Assembly (NCBI GenBank): GCA_029974875.1
Contig: JARKQP010000466.1
Span: forward strand, 1 to 21,248
Direction: 5' to 3'
From: Mobilitalea sp.
Lineage (GTDB): Bacteria; Bacillota_A; Clostridia; Lachnospirales; Lachnospiraceae
Length of the DNA: 21,248 nt
Position 1 is the first letter of the stretch, and each line of letters starts with the position of its first letter. Positions 14,395-21,248 of this stretch are shown piece by piece. The position numbers and the translations under genes were made by a program. The notes below the pieces were generated by a model, which did no database searches, was not told the origin of the DNA, and saw nothing but the letters and a program-made list of their open reading frames with translations.

Positions 14395-14470
14395 AGGCAG
14401 GCTGCGGGCCAGATAAGGATTGGAACGGGGCAGTAGAGACAGGCTGCGAACCAGATAAGGATTGAAATAG
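14387..14470. repeat. 42-bp tandem duplication spanning the ATP-grasp stop codon
   Basis: Units 14387-14428 and 14429-14470 match at 36 of 42 positions. All six differences are transitions (G to A five times, C to T once, read from first to second unit). The first unit contains the TAG stop at 14392-14394, and the second carries the same TAG at 14434-14436. Confidence 0.9.
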
Positions 14471-14512
14471 GAATGGAATAAGGCTCAGGATAATGCATAA
14501 CGCTGATGAAGC

Positions 14513-14568
14513 AGCCCCCGGACAGGCAACAAAAAGGAAGAATCCTTTTCGCTGTCTGCCCGGGGGCT
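14513..14568. terminator. Composite hairpin between convergent operons, likely bidirectional terminator
   Basis: AGCCCCCGG (14513-14521) pairs with CCGGGGGCT (14560-14568). GACAG/CTGTC extends the stem after a bulge, and an inner AAAAGGA-AGAA-TCCTTTT hairpin (14532-14549) caps it. It lies between the ATP-grasp gene and the convergent exporter operon. The outer stem lacks a long T-run in either direction. The inner one has T4 on the plus strand and, read the other way, T5. Confidence 0.65.
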
Positions 14569-14578
14569 TATTGAAATT

Positions 14579-15751
14579 CTATTCACTCCTTAAGGCATCA
14601 ATGGGATTTAATTTTGCTGCCTTGCTGGCAGGTGCATATCCAAAGCCGATCCCGATGGCTGCCGATACGCCAAAGGCTAATAGGATCGATCCCATGGTGG
14701 GAGCTGCCTCTATCTTAAATAAGGTGCCTAATGCCGTGGTGGCCGCGCTTCCTATTACGATTCCGATGAAGCCTCCCAGCATGCTGATGGTGGCTGCTTC
14801 AATAACAAACTGCCACATGATGTCCCTGCGTTTTGCACCTAAGGATTTTCGGATACCGATTTCCTTAGTCCTCTCCACAACGGACACCAGCATGATATTC
14901 ATGATGCCGATACCGGCAACCAGTAAGGAAATTCCGGCAATGCCGCCCAGAATGGAGGACATCATGGAGGTAATCTGGTTAATGACGTCAAGCAGCTCGG
15001 CCATGTTCATGATGCTGTACAGATCCACATCCTTTAAAATCCCATACAGGTAATCCTCCAGTGCGGCCTCTGCAGCATCCACATGGGCCGTGTCCGCAGC
15101 CACGAAGGTATAGTTGGAGATCATGGAGTTACCTGCCAGACGGCAGGCAACGGAATAGGGGATGTAAATGCAGTCATCCGAAGAGCCCTGTACCGTATCC
15201 GCCTGTTCCTCCAGAACTCCTACAATGGTGAAGATCTGTCCGTTAATCCGGATGGTATCCCCCGGATTGATCTTTCCGTCATATAATTTATCAACAATAT
15301 AGGTTCCCAGGACGCATGCATTATACCGGTTCTTGATATCTGCATAGGAGATAAAGCGCCCCCAGGCTAAATCGATGCTTTTCAGCTCCAGATAATTTTC
15401 ACCGACACCGGTTACGGAGGTGGAAACTGAAGAGTTTTTGTTCTTTACGGTGTAGCTGGCTGCCACGGATGGTGTGACCCCCTGGAAAACCTCCTTGTTT
15501 TCCAGGGTAAAACGATAGACATCCTCCACGTCCACGACCCGGGTATCCGTATTGCGGATATTGACAATTAAGCTATTGGTGCCCAAGTCTGAGAAGGTAC
15601 CAACCAGATAATTCGTCACGCCCTGCATTAAACCCAGCAGGGTAATTACGGAGCCAACACCGATAATCATACCCAGCATGGTAAGGAAGGAGCGCATCTT
15701 GCTTCCTAGGATACACTGCCATGCCAGCTTAAATGCCTGACCTAATCTCAT
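14579..15751 (-). CDS. MacB-type ABC transporter permease
   Basis: Membrane subunit of a tripartite-style exporter. The 390-residue product has the MacB/FtsX layout: TM1 at about 19-42 (RSFLTMLGMIIGVGSVITLLG), an extracytoplasmic MacB-PCD domain (about 45-270), then three C-terminal TM helices holding the signature VSVVERTKEIGIRKSLGAKRRDI and ending NPIDALRSE. The ATG overlaps the ATPase stop by 4 bp (ATGA), so translation is coupled. The operon order is adaptor, ATPase, permease. The substrate is unknown. Gram-positive relatives export peptides, bacteriocins or lipophilic drugs. Confidence 0.93.
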   Translation of the reverse strand: MRLGQAFKLAWQCILGSKMRSFLTMLGMIIGVGSVITLLGLMQGVTNYLVGTFSDLGTNSLIVNIRNTDTRVVDVEDVYRFTLENKEVFQGVTPSVAASYTVKNKNSSVSTSVTGVGENYLELKSIDLAWGRFISYADIKNRYNACVLGTYIVDKLYDGKINPGDTIRINGQIFTIVGVLEEQADTVQGSSDDCIYIPYSVACRLAGNSMISNYTFVAADTAHVDAAEAALEDYLYGILKDVDLYSIMNMAELLDVINQITSMMSSILGGIAGISLLVAGIGIMNIMLVSVVERTKEIGIRKSLGAKRRDIMWQFVIEAATISMLGGFIGIVIGSAATTALGTLFKIEAAPTMGSILLAFGVSAAIGIGFGYAPASKAAKLNPIDALRSE

Positions 15752-16491
15752 CCTGCCACCTGCTTCCTGTATTCCCCGACATCTCCGTCAAAGGTTATTT
15801 TACCGTCCTGGATGCTTATGATACGGTTTGCCCTTTCCGCAACGGAGCGGTCATGGGTGATCAATATGATGGTATTGCCCTCCTCGTTCAGCTGTTTTAG
15901 GAAGGAAAGGAGTTCTTCGCTGGTCCTGGAATCCAGGGCACCCGTCGGCTCGTCTGCCAGGATCAGGGAGGGATTCGTAACCAGGGCCCGGGCGACGGCA
16001 CCCCTTTGCTGCTGTCCGCCGGACAGCTGGTTTGGGAAGTTCCTGTATTTATCCTCGATACCTACCTTTTTAAGGGCTTCCATGGCTCTTTCACGCCGTT
16101 CCTCTGCCCCCATGCCGGAATAGAGCAGGGGCAGGGAGACATTATTGAGCAGCCTTTCCTTCGGGAGCAGGTTATACTGCTGGAAGATGAAGCCTATCAT
16201 TTTATTCCGGATGGTTGCAAGCTCGTTGTCATTCATCTTGCTGACATCCTTGCCCTTTAGGATGTACTGCCCGGAGCTTGGGACATCTAATGCTCCTATG
16301 ATATTCATAATCGTGGATTTACCGCTGCCGGATTTGCCTATAATGGCTACAAATTCACCTTCATTGATCGTCAGGCTGATGCCGTTGTTGGCATAGACCT
16401 CGGAGGTTCCCATATAATAAACCTTATGTATATCAATCAGCTGGATCAGGGGGCCGCGGTAGGCTTCCTCCGCCTGGTTTTTCTTCTTCAT
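15748..16491 (-). CDS. ABC transporter ATP-binding protein, MacB/LolD type
   Basis: Powers the adjacent permease from the cytoplasmic side. The 247-residue product has Walker A GKSGSGKST at 52-60, Q-loop FIFQQYNLLP around 102-110, signature LSGGQQQR at 156-163, Walker B LILADEPTGALDS at 176-188 and the switch histidine in LITHD. AGGAGGA precedes the ATG. It begins 17 nt after the adaptor stop and overlaps the permease start by 4 bp. Confidence 0.96.
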   Translation of the reverse strand: MKKKNQAEEAYRGPLIQLIDIHKVYYMGTSEVYANNGISLTINEGEFVAIIGKSGSGKSTIMNIIGALDVPSSGQYILKGKDVSKMNDNELATIRNKMIGFIFQQYNLLPKERLLNNVSLPLLYSGMGAEERRERAMEALKKVGIEDKYRNFPNQLSGGQQQRGAVARALVTNPSLILADEPTGALDSRTSEELLSFLKQLNEEGNTIILITHDRSVAERANRIISIQDGKITFDGDVGEYRKQVAG

Positions 16492-16508
16492 AATCTGTTC
16501 CTCCTAGT

Positions 16509-18284
16509 CTACCGGGAAGTCGCTCCGGCCGGTCCGCCGGGTTGGCCAGATCCTCCGCCGGACGTTTCCCCGCTTTGGCCTTCTACGCCGAATATCATGC
16601 TTTCCAGGCCTGAGAGCCCCTCGGGCCTCTTCACATAAACTATATCACCCTCGGATAAGCCGCTGCGGATCTCGATATAACTTCCATCGGAAATTCCGGT
16701 GGTGACCTCCACTGCCCTGTATCCGGCGGGAACCTCACCCTCTGCCTCAGTTACAGAAGCATCTGCCACATAGACTAAATTACCCCGCTGCAGCGCATCG
16801 CTGGGGATTGCCAGTACGCCCGCGGCCTTCTCCACTACAATTTCCCCTGTCACATTCATGACGGGAAGGAGCTCGCCTGCAGCATCAATGCGGACTGTTA
16901 CCGGGTATTGGGTAACGCCCTGGCTGGAGCTGCTCTCCAGGCTTATGTTGGTGATGGTGCCGGTGATTATGGTTCCTTCCAGCGCGTCGGCGGTTACCTT
17001 TACCGTCTGGCCTTCCTTCACCTTTAGGACATCCAGCTCATCCACGTTCATATCAAAGGTCACGGCGGATAAATCATAGATGGTGCAGAGGGAAGAGGTG
17101 CCGATGGCGCCCGCGTTGACCGTATCACCCTTTAAGGAGTTTTTGGCAATGACTTTGCCGGTAATGGGGGAGGTGATGCTATAGTCTGTTCGGTTATCAA
17201 TTACATCCTGGAGGGAAGACTGGGCGTCTTCAATGGCTTCCTGCCGGCTTTCCAGGGTGTCCTTTGCATTATCAATGGCGTCCTGGGCCAGATCTATCGC
17301 ATCCTGGTAGGATTTTAATTTATCATCCACCGTATCCTGGCTGATGGAGAGAACAATACCGTCTTCCTTTACGGCTTCATTTTCTTCAATATTTAGATAG
17401 GCGATTTTTCCGGCAAGGTCGGAGGTAATGGTGGTATTGGTCTTAGGGGCGAAGGTGCCGGAGTCCATGCTATAGTAATAGTCTTCGATGCTTGCGCCTG
17501 CCATAGTAGCATCCGTTATACCGCCAGGGTTCTCCACCTCGATGGTAACATCCCTTACCACCCGGTTGCCGGTTAAGGCTTTTTGGGTATTGCTGACCTT
17601 TGTCACCTTTCCTTTCAGGGTTTCAAAGGTGTCATCCAGGGAAATCACGGCTGTCCTGCCTACAAGGTCGGAGCTTACCTCAGAGGCATTGAAGGGTACC
17701 GTCAGCACCATTCTGCTGTTGTCGTATACATCAGCAATCTGGCTTCCGGCCTGGATGGTGTCACCTTCCTTCACATAGACCTTTGTTACGATACCGGTGG
17801 CTGTGGAAAGCACATTGATATTGCTGTATTCAGATACGGCTTTCTTATAATCCTCCTGTGCGTCATCATAATCTCCCAGGGCTTCCTGGTATTTCTTTTC
17901 CGCCTTGGTATATTCTTTTTTCGCCCTGTGCAGGGTGGTTTCAGCCGTACTGATATTGGAATCCAGGTTATCCGTTGCAATCTGGTATAATACCTGGCCT
18001 TCCTGGACGATATCGCCCTCCTCAAAATCAGCAGCAATGATTTCACCGGATACTAAGGTGGTTACATTGTAGCTGGCAAGGGGCTTGATTGTACCGGAAG
18101 AGGATAGTACAGTTTCAATGTCTCTGGTTTTTGCCTCTTCAGTGGTGGCTGTAGCGGTAGCCTTTAAATTAGCTGCCATCTGGGTAGCTGCCATATTCCG
18201 AAAGACAAGGATGATAATAGCCAGTACGGCAAGTATGATTCCTATCCGCAGGGCTCTTTTTAAAAATTTGGGTTTACGCTTCAT
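16509..18284 (-). CDS. HlyD/MFP-family efflux adaptor with duplicated modules
   Basis: Extracytoplasmic adaptor of the exporter. The 591-residue product has TM anchor 12-28, lipoyl half (about 72-103), coiled coil 1 (about 105-155), second lipoyl half (TATGIVTKVYVKEGDTIQAG, 161-180) and a beta-barrel. A second set follows: AGKIAYLNIEENEAVKEDG (291-309), coiled coil 2 (about 318-364), SPITGKVIAKNSLKGDTVNAG (372-392), beta-barrel, membrane-proximal domain and a Gly/Ser/Pro-rich tail (568-591). Ordinary family members are near 400 aa and have one set. Start 18284 is chosen because GGAGG lies 5 nt upstream. An ATG at 18296 is part of that site. No outer membrane is expected here, so the long adaptor may span a thick wall. 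Confidence 0.93.
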   Translation of the reverse strand: MKRKPKFLKRALRIGIILAVLAIIILVFRNMAATQMAANLKATATATTEEAKTRDIETVLSSSGTIKPLASYNVTTLVSGEIIAADFEEGDIVQEGQVLYQIATDNLDSNISTAETTLHRAKKEYTKAEKKYQEALGDYDDAQEDYKKAVSEYSNINVLSTATGIVTKVYVKEGDTIQAGSQIADVYDNSRMVLTVPFNASEVSSDLVGRTAVISLDDTFETLKGKVTKVSNTQKALTGNRVVRDVTIEVENPGGITDATMAGASIEDYYYSMDSGTFAPKTNTTITSDLAGKIAYLNIEENEAVKEDGIVLSISQDTVDDKLKSYQDAIDLAQDAIDNAKDTLESRQEAIEDAQSSLQDVIDNRTDYSITSPITGKVIAKNSLKGDTVNAGAIGTSSLCTIYDLSAVTFDMNVDELDVLKVKEGQTVKVTADALEGTIITGTITNISLESSSSQGVTQYPVTVRIDAAGELLPVMNVTGEIVVEKAAGVLAIPSDALQRGNLVYVADASVTEAEGEVPAGYRAVEVTTGISDGSYIEIRSGLSEGDIVYVKRPEGLSGLESMIFGVEGQSGETSGGGSGQPGGPAGATSR

Positions 18285-18353
18285 TGTTACCTCCATGATA
18301 CCAGGTTATGGTATTTTGTAGAAAATCCTTGTGTTACTGGAAGACCCTATGCT

Positions 18354-18512
18354 TATCAGGGCAAATATTGCTTAGGTGCTATATGCGGTGTTGCAGCAGC
18401 AATCTTTGCCCCAGGGCTTTACCAGGGCACATATTGCTTAGGTACTATATGAGGTGCTGAAACAGCAATTTTTGCCCAGGGGCTTTACCAGGACATATAT
18501 TATTTAGGTGCC
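18354..18512. repeat. 66-bp hairpin-forming tandem repeats reaching the SLH stop codon
   Basis: Two full copies and a partial third have a 66-bp period (CAGG-C at 18357, 18423 and 18489). The partial copy runs into the 3' end of the SLH gene, covering its stop. Each full copy folds by itself: GGGCAAATATTGCT (18359-18372) pairs with AGCAATCTTTGCCC (18398-18411) with one mismatch, and the second copy (18425-18438 with 18464-18477) with two. Together they fill most of the gap before the exporter operon. No T-run terminator was seen. Confidence 0.88.
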
Positions 18513-20368
18513 GCAATGATAATACGGATTCTTCCTCCGCTGAACGTAGGCTTGTCATAATAAGCCATTACGTTGTATTTCGTCAGATTGCTGACCTTAT
18601 CCAGGGTCGTGAGAACATACTTCTTATCCAGATGCAGGTATACATCATATTTATTTGCCAAGGTGTATTTTTCATTGTTGGCCTGGACAGTGGTAACCCC
18701 GATGGAAGAGACCTTGACACCTGTGAGTGCATAGCTGGAGGTTACGATGCCGTCCTCCAGGACAAAGCCGCTGGGGCCCTGGGTCAGGTTCAGGGAAGCG
18801 GAGGAATCGACAACCAGAGCCTGGGAGCTTCCATCAATAATATAGTCATAGGTTATGGAGCCCGGGTTCCCATAGTTCATTCCGGTAAAGATACCGTAGG
18901 AATCTAGGTCACCGGTAACACCCTTTAATATTAATTCAGAAATCTGCCTGCTGTCATTGAATGCATAATACAGGATGGAAGAGGAGCCGATGGAGGCATT
19001 AGCCAGCCGCTCCGGTATTACGCTGGTATAGCGGTTCTTTTTCAGGTCCAGTATCTTAACGTCGGAGGCCAGGGCTGTATTGCCCAGGTAGAGCCCGTCG
19101 CTGCTGAAGGTATAGGTTGAAAATACTGGATCCGGTGCCGTATAGCTGCTTACGCTTGCCAAGCCGTCCACAAATTTCACCTGTACCAGGCTGCCCTCAC
19201 CCAGCAGTACCTGGGTGGAATCATAATCCTGGGTATATTCATTTCCGGCAGCATCCACAAAGGTTACGTAATCGCTAACCCGGTAGTTGGCTTCTTCATC
19301 CTCCACAATATGGGTTCCGGTACTGAGTACATAGCCGGTCATGGTCACATTGTATTCGTCAATGTCAAGCACCCCAACCACTGTCTTGTCCTTGCCCAAT
19401 AGCAGGGTAACGACCCTGCCTTCCTTTAGGTCGCCCATTGCGGAGAACCTGAGGGCAACATCCGTATCCGCAAAGCTGTATTCTGTTCCGCCGATGGTTA
19501 CGGAGGAGGGAGAGGTATAATTTGGATTGATGGTGCCTATGGTGCCGGTTACCTTGCTGTCATAGATCCAGATGGTTTTAAAGCTCTTCGAATAATAGAG
19601 CACGTCATAGGCATCAATGTCGGTGTACTTGCAGGCTATCCCGTTTTTATAAAGCTGTGCCATGGATACGGAGAAGGGTATTTCAGAGTACCAGCCGCCT
19701 TTGGCGATAACCGGACCCTCTACCCCCATATTAATTAAGGAAAGGTAATCAATATTCCCCTTGGAATCCAGGGTATAGCCCAGGACGGAAGCGTATTTGG
19801 TGCCTGCCTTGTTCGTTGTGTTTAAGGTATTATAGAATAGGTTGGTGCAATCATTTACGGTCAGCAGCTCAATGGCTCCCTTGCCGATATTTTTATCCAG
19901 ACCCTTTGATTTGTACAGCTTCATTATCGCGTTGGCCTTGCTGCCTGCAAAATCACTGTTGCTGTAGCCCAGCAGGGTCAGCACCCCGTACACGGCCTCC
20001 TGGAGGTTGATGCCCTGGGTTGGCCGGAAGGTACCGTTTAAGTAGCCGGACATCCAGCCCTTTGTAACCGCGGTCTGGATATAGCCGGAGGCCCAGTGGG
20101 TTTTACTCACATCCTTGAATAAGGATACATTGCTTTCACCGGAAATATCGTTCTTGACGGTGGATAGGTTGACCAGCATCTGGGCAAATTTTGATCTCGT
20201 TACAATACTGGTGCCCGGAGCGTTGAAATCCCTGTCGGTTTCCATGATACCGAGGGCATTTATTACTTCAGCTGCCCGGTCTGCTGCGGATACCCGGGTC
20301 GCTGCGGGAGCCATCACAGCTGCGGCTAATAGTACTGCGCATAACATAAATGCTATTCTTTTTCGCAT
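18500..20368 (-). CDS. Secreted S-layer-homology (SLH) domain protein
   Basis: The 622-residue product has a clear signal peptide (MRKRIAFMLCAVLLAAAVMA..., cleavage near VSA-AD at about 28). One SLH-like repeat is at about 31-70 (INALGIMETD...VTRSKFAQMLVNL) and a second at about 84-140 (FKDVSKTHWASGYIQTAVTKGWMSGYLNGTFRP...LTLLGY). A possible degenerate third follows to about 200. SLH domains hold proteins to the wall by binding pyruvylated secondary polymers. The remaining 400 residues are beta-rich, with short repeated strands (MTGYVLSTGTHIV, YVTFVDAAGNEYTQDYDSTQVLL), and match no family I know. A strong promoter lies upstream. The exporter follows 216 nt downstream on the same strand. Confidence 0.88.
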   Translation of the reverse strand: MRKRIAFMLCAVLLAAAVMAPAATRVSAADRAAEVINALGIMETDRDFNAPGTSIVTRSKFAQMLVNLSTVKNDISGESNVSLFKDVSKTHWASGYIQTAVTKGWMSGYLNGTFRPTQGINLQEAVYGVLTLLGYSNSDFAGSKANAIMKLYKSKGLDKNIGKGAIELLTVNDCTNLFYNTLNTTNKAGTKYASVLGYTLDSKGNIDYLSLINMGVEGPVIAKGGWYSEIPFSVSMAQLYKNGIACKYTDIDAYDVLYYSKSFKTIWIYDSKVTGTIGTINPNYTSPSSVTIGGTEYSFADTDVALRFSAMGDLKEGRVVTLLLGKDKTVVGVLDIDEYNVTMTGYVLSTGTHIVEDEEANYRVSDYVTFVDAAGNEYTQDYDSTQVLLGEGSLVQVKFVDGLASVSSYTAPDPVFSTYTFSSDGLYLGNTALASDVKILDLKKNRYTSVIPERLANASIGSSSILYYAFNDSRQISELILKGVTGDLDSYGIFTGMNYGNPGSITYDYIIDGSSQALVVDSSASLNLTQGPSGFVLEDGIVTSSYALTGVKVSSIGVTTVQANNEKYTLANKYDVYLHLDKKYVLTTLDKVSNLTKYNVMAYYDKPTFSGGRIRIIIAAPK

Positions 20369-20416
20369 CTTTCTTCTCCTTTTTGGGTTTCACAATTGTC
20401 GATTTACCTGTACTAC

Positions 20417-20436
20417 TGTATTAATTTATTAATACA
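20417..20436 (-). promoter_or_regulatory. Palindromic operator candidate at the SLH transcription start
   Basis: Perfect 8-bp arms TGTATTAA and TTAATACA around TTTA, lying immediately downstream of the SLH -10 and so across +1. The position suits a repressor site. The region is AT-rich, which weakens the case somewhat. Confidence 0.5.
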
Positions 20437-20465
20437 ATAATACAAATATGACAAGAAAATGTCAA
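20437..20465 (-). promoter_or_regulatory. Sigma-A promoter of the SLH gene
   Basis: On the minus strand: perfect TTGACA, 17-nt spacer, TATTAT. The -10 lies about 70 nt before the ATG. This is a strong consensus, fitting an abundant wall protein. Confidence 0.75.
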
Positions 20466-20600
20466 TAGTTCTTTTTAAAGATTTTTTATGTATATTGTAA
20501 AGTATTTTTATCAACTATAAATTAATTAAATATAAAATAAAAGTTAATTCTTGATTAAAATTGGAAAAAGTTTGTTGAAATTTAAAAAATTAAAAACGTC

Positions 20601-20629
20601 TTGATTAATTCCTCCATAATTACTATAAT
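20601..20629 (+). promoter_or_regulatory. Sigma-A promoter of ridA
   Basis: TTGATT at 20601-20606, 17-nt spacer, TATAAT at 20624-20629. The start falls about 20 nt before the ribosome site GGAGGT. It diverges from the SLH promoter across about 135 bp of very AT-rich DNA. Confidence 0.75.
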
Positions 20630-20657
20630 GAAAATCAAAAAACCGGAGGTAAAAAAT

Positions 20658-21035
20658 ATGTTTCAAGTAATACAGACAGACAAGGCACCTGCAGCCATTG
20701 GACCCTATTCGCAGGCATTAATCCATGGGAATATGCTCTATGCTTCGGGACAGATCCCGATCAATCCGGAGAACGGACAGGTTGTAGAGGGGGATATCAG
20801 GATCCAGACCCTGCAGGTAATGAAGAACATTACAGCTATCCTTGAGGCAGCAGGGATTTCCTTTGCCAATGTAATTAAAACCACCTGCTTTATCAAGGAC
20901 ATGAATGATTTTGCAGCCTTTAATGAGGTTTATGGCGAGTACTTTACAGGCAAGCCTGCAAGATCCTGCGTTGAAGTAGCAAGGCTTCCCAAGGACGTAT
21001 TGTGTGAAGTGGAGATTATTGCATTCCTCGCATAA
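20658..21035 (+). CDS. ridA: RidA family enamine/imine deaminase
   Basis: RidA hydrolyses reactive enamine/imine intermediates, such as 2-aminoacrylate from PLP-dependent serine/threonine dehydratases, and so protects PLP enzymes. The 125-residue product has family marks: AIGPYSQA at 13-20, [13 protein letters not shown], and the key Arg102 in [22 protein letters not shown]. This Arg binds the substrate carboxylate in active members. GGAGGT lies 7 nt before the ATG. The frame extends upstream to 20601 but that would include the promoter. Confidence 0.96.
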   Translation: MFQVIQTDKAPAAIGPYSQALIHGNMLYASGQIPINPENGQVVEGDIRIQTLQVMKNITAILEAAGISFANVIKTTCFIKDMNDFAAFNEVYGEYFTGKPARSCVEVARLPKDVLCEVEIIAFLA

Positions 21036-21070
21036 GCAGGGGGGGCAGGCCAGATTTCTTGACAATGTAG

Positions 21071-21099
21071 TTGACAATAGGAAAATTGTATCATATAGT
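21071..21099 (+). promoter_or_regulatory. Strong sigma-A promoter after ridA
   Basis: Perfect TTGACA at 21071-21076, 17-nt spacer, TATAGT at 21094-21099. A second TTGACA (21059-21064) lies 12 nt upstream but has no matching -10. It starts transcription near 21106, a few nucleotides before a terminator hairpin. Confidence 0.65.
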
Positions 21100-21110
21100 A
21101 TATCACAAAC

Positions 21111-21140
21111 AAGCAGTGAGGCGCGTCCTTGCTGCTTTTT
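21111..21140 (+). terminator. Intrinsic terminator (ridA end or attenuator)
   Basis: AAGCAGTGAGG pairs with CCTTGCTGCTT (11 bp, two G-U pairs) over a 5-nt loop and ends in T5. It may end ridA transcripts, but it also lies directly behind the 21071 promoter. Confidence 0.75.
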
Positions 21141-21160
21141 GCGTATTTACACCCGTGCCT

Positions 21161-21192
21161 TTCACTTTTTGATGACCTGTTCAAAAAGTGAA
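21161..21192. repeat. Perfect 12-bp inverted repeat
   Basis: TTCACTTTTTGA and TCAAAAAGTGAA flank an 8-nt loop. AT-rich with T5/A5 in the arms. It could be a hairpin in a leader RNA or a protein-binding site. Confidence 0.75.
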
Positions 21193-21207
21193 TAGGCCTT
21201 AATAAAT

Positions 21208-21234
21208 AGTTTGAAAGTGGCTTTCTTTCAAACT
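21208..21234. repeat. Perfect 10-bp inverted repeat
   Basis: AGTTTGAAAG and CTTTCAAACT flank a 7-nt loop, 16 nt after the previous inverted repeat and close to the window end. No gene start is visible after it. Confidence 0.7.
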
Positions 21235-21248
21235 TTGGCTCCCGGTAC

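Noticed and set aside
14493..15053. 186-codon plus-strand frame
   Set aside because: It is antisense to the ABC permease and starts inside the terminator hairpin. The permease has full family signatures.

Overview
The window looks like chromosome from an anaerobic, endospore-forming Clostridia, most like Lachnospiraceae. This rests on a dipicolinate synthase operon (spoVFA-spoVFB), AGGAGG-type ribosome binding sites throughout, low-to-medium GC with very AT-rich intergenic DNA, an S-layer-homology (SLH) protein, and no outer-membrane genes. The genus cannot be fixed from the sequence alone.

Layout. 1-1050 (-): the N-terminal part of a Cache/HAMP membrane receptor, cut by the window edge. 1460-2969 (+): tgt and yajC behind a good sigma-A promoter. 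2970-4121: a repeat-rich, AT-rich island holding 23-bp tandem repeats, a hairpin-forming inverted repeat of about 180 bp, and a two-gene PIN-domain/small-protein cassette with its own promoter, flanked by 28-bp near-identical direct repeats. 4264-6111 (-): asnB. 6425-7885 (-): spoVFB and spoVFA, with a sigma-K-like promoter. 8052-8591 (+): a GNAT acetyltransferase. 8831-14394 (+): a compact surface-glycan cluster with a possible small ORF, a short Wzz-like two-TM protein, an unknown bitopic protein, a polyprenyl-phosphate sugar phosphotransferase, an HMGL-like aldolase fused to a second domain, and a sugar-transfer-associated ATP-grasp enzyme. 14579-18284 (-): a MacB-type ABC exporter (permease, ATPase, and an adaptor with duplicated architecture). 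18500-20368 (-): a secreted SLH protein. 20658-21035 (+): RidA. The right end carries a strong promoter running straight into an intrinsic terminator and two more perfect inverted repeats.

How the genes fit together. The glycan cluster should load a sugar phosphate onto undecaprenyl phosphate (the phosphotransferase) and modify or ligate a small acid or amino compound onto the glycan or its precursor (the aldolase-like and ATP-grasp proteins). The Wzz-like and bitopic proteins would handle chain length or export. This assignment is inference. The exporter operon and SLH protein are also cell-envelope functions and lie directly beside it, in convergent orientation.

Most notable: (1) the aldolase-like fusion protein lacks the canonical DRE-TIM arginine and an intact HxH metal motif. 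(2) At least four unrelated tandem repeats (units of 23, 23, 42 and 66 bp) each start at or near a stop codon, which suggests a recurrent mutational or regulatory process at gene 3' ends. (3) A PIN cassette sits between copies of a repeat end. (4) A promoter-terminator unit at 21071-21140 could make a very short RNA or act as an attenuator.
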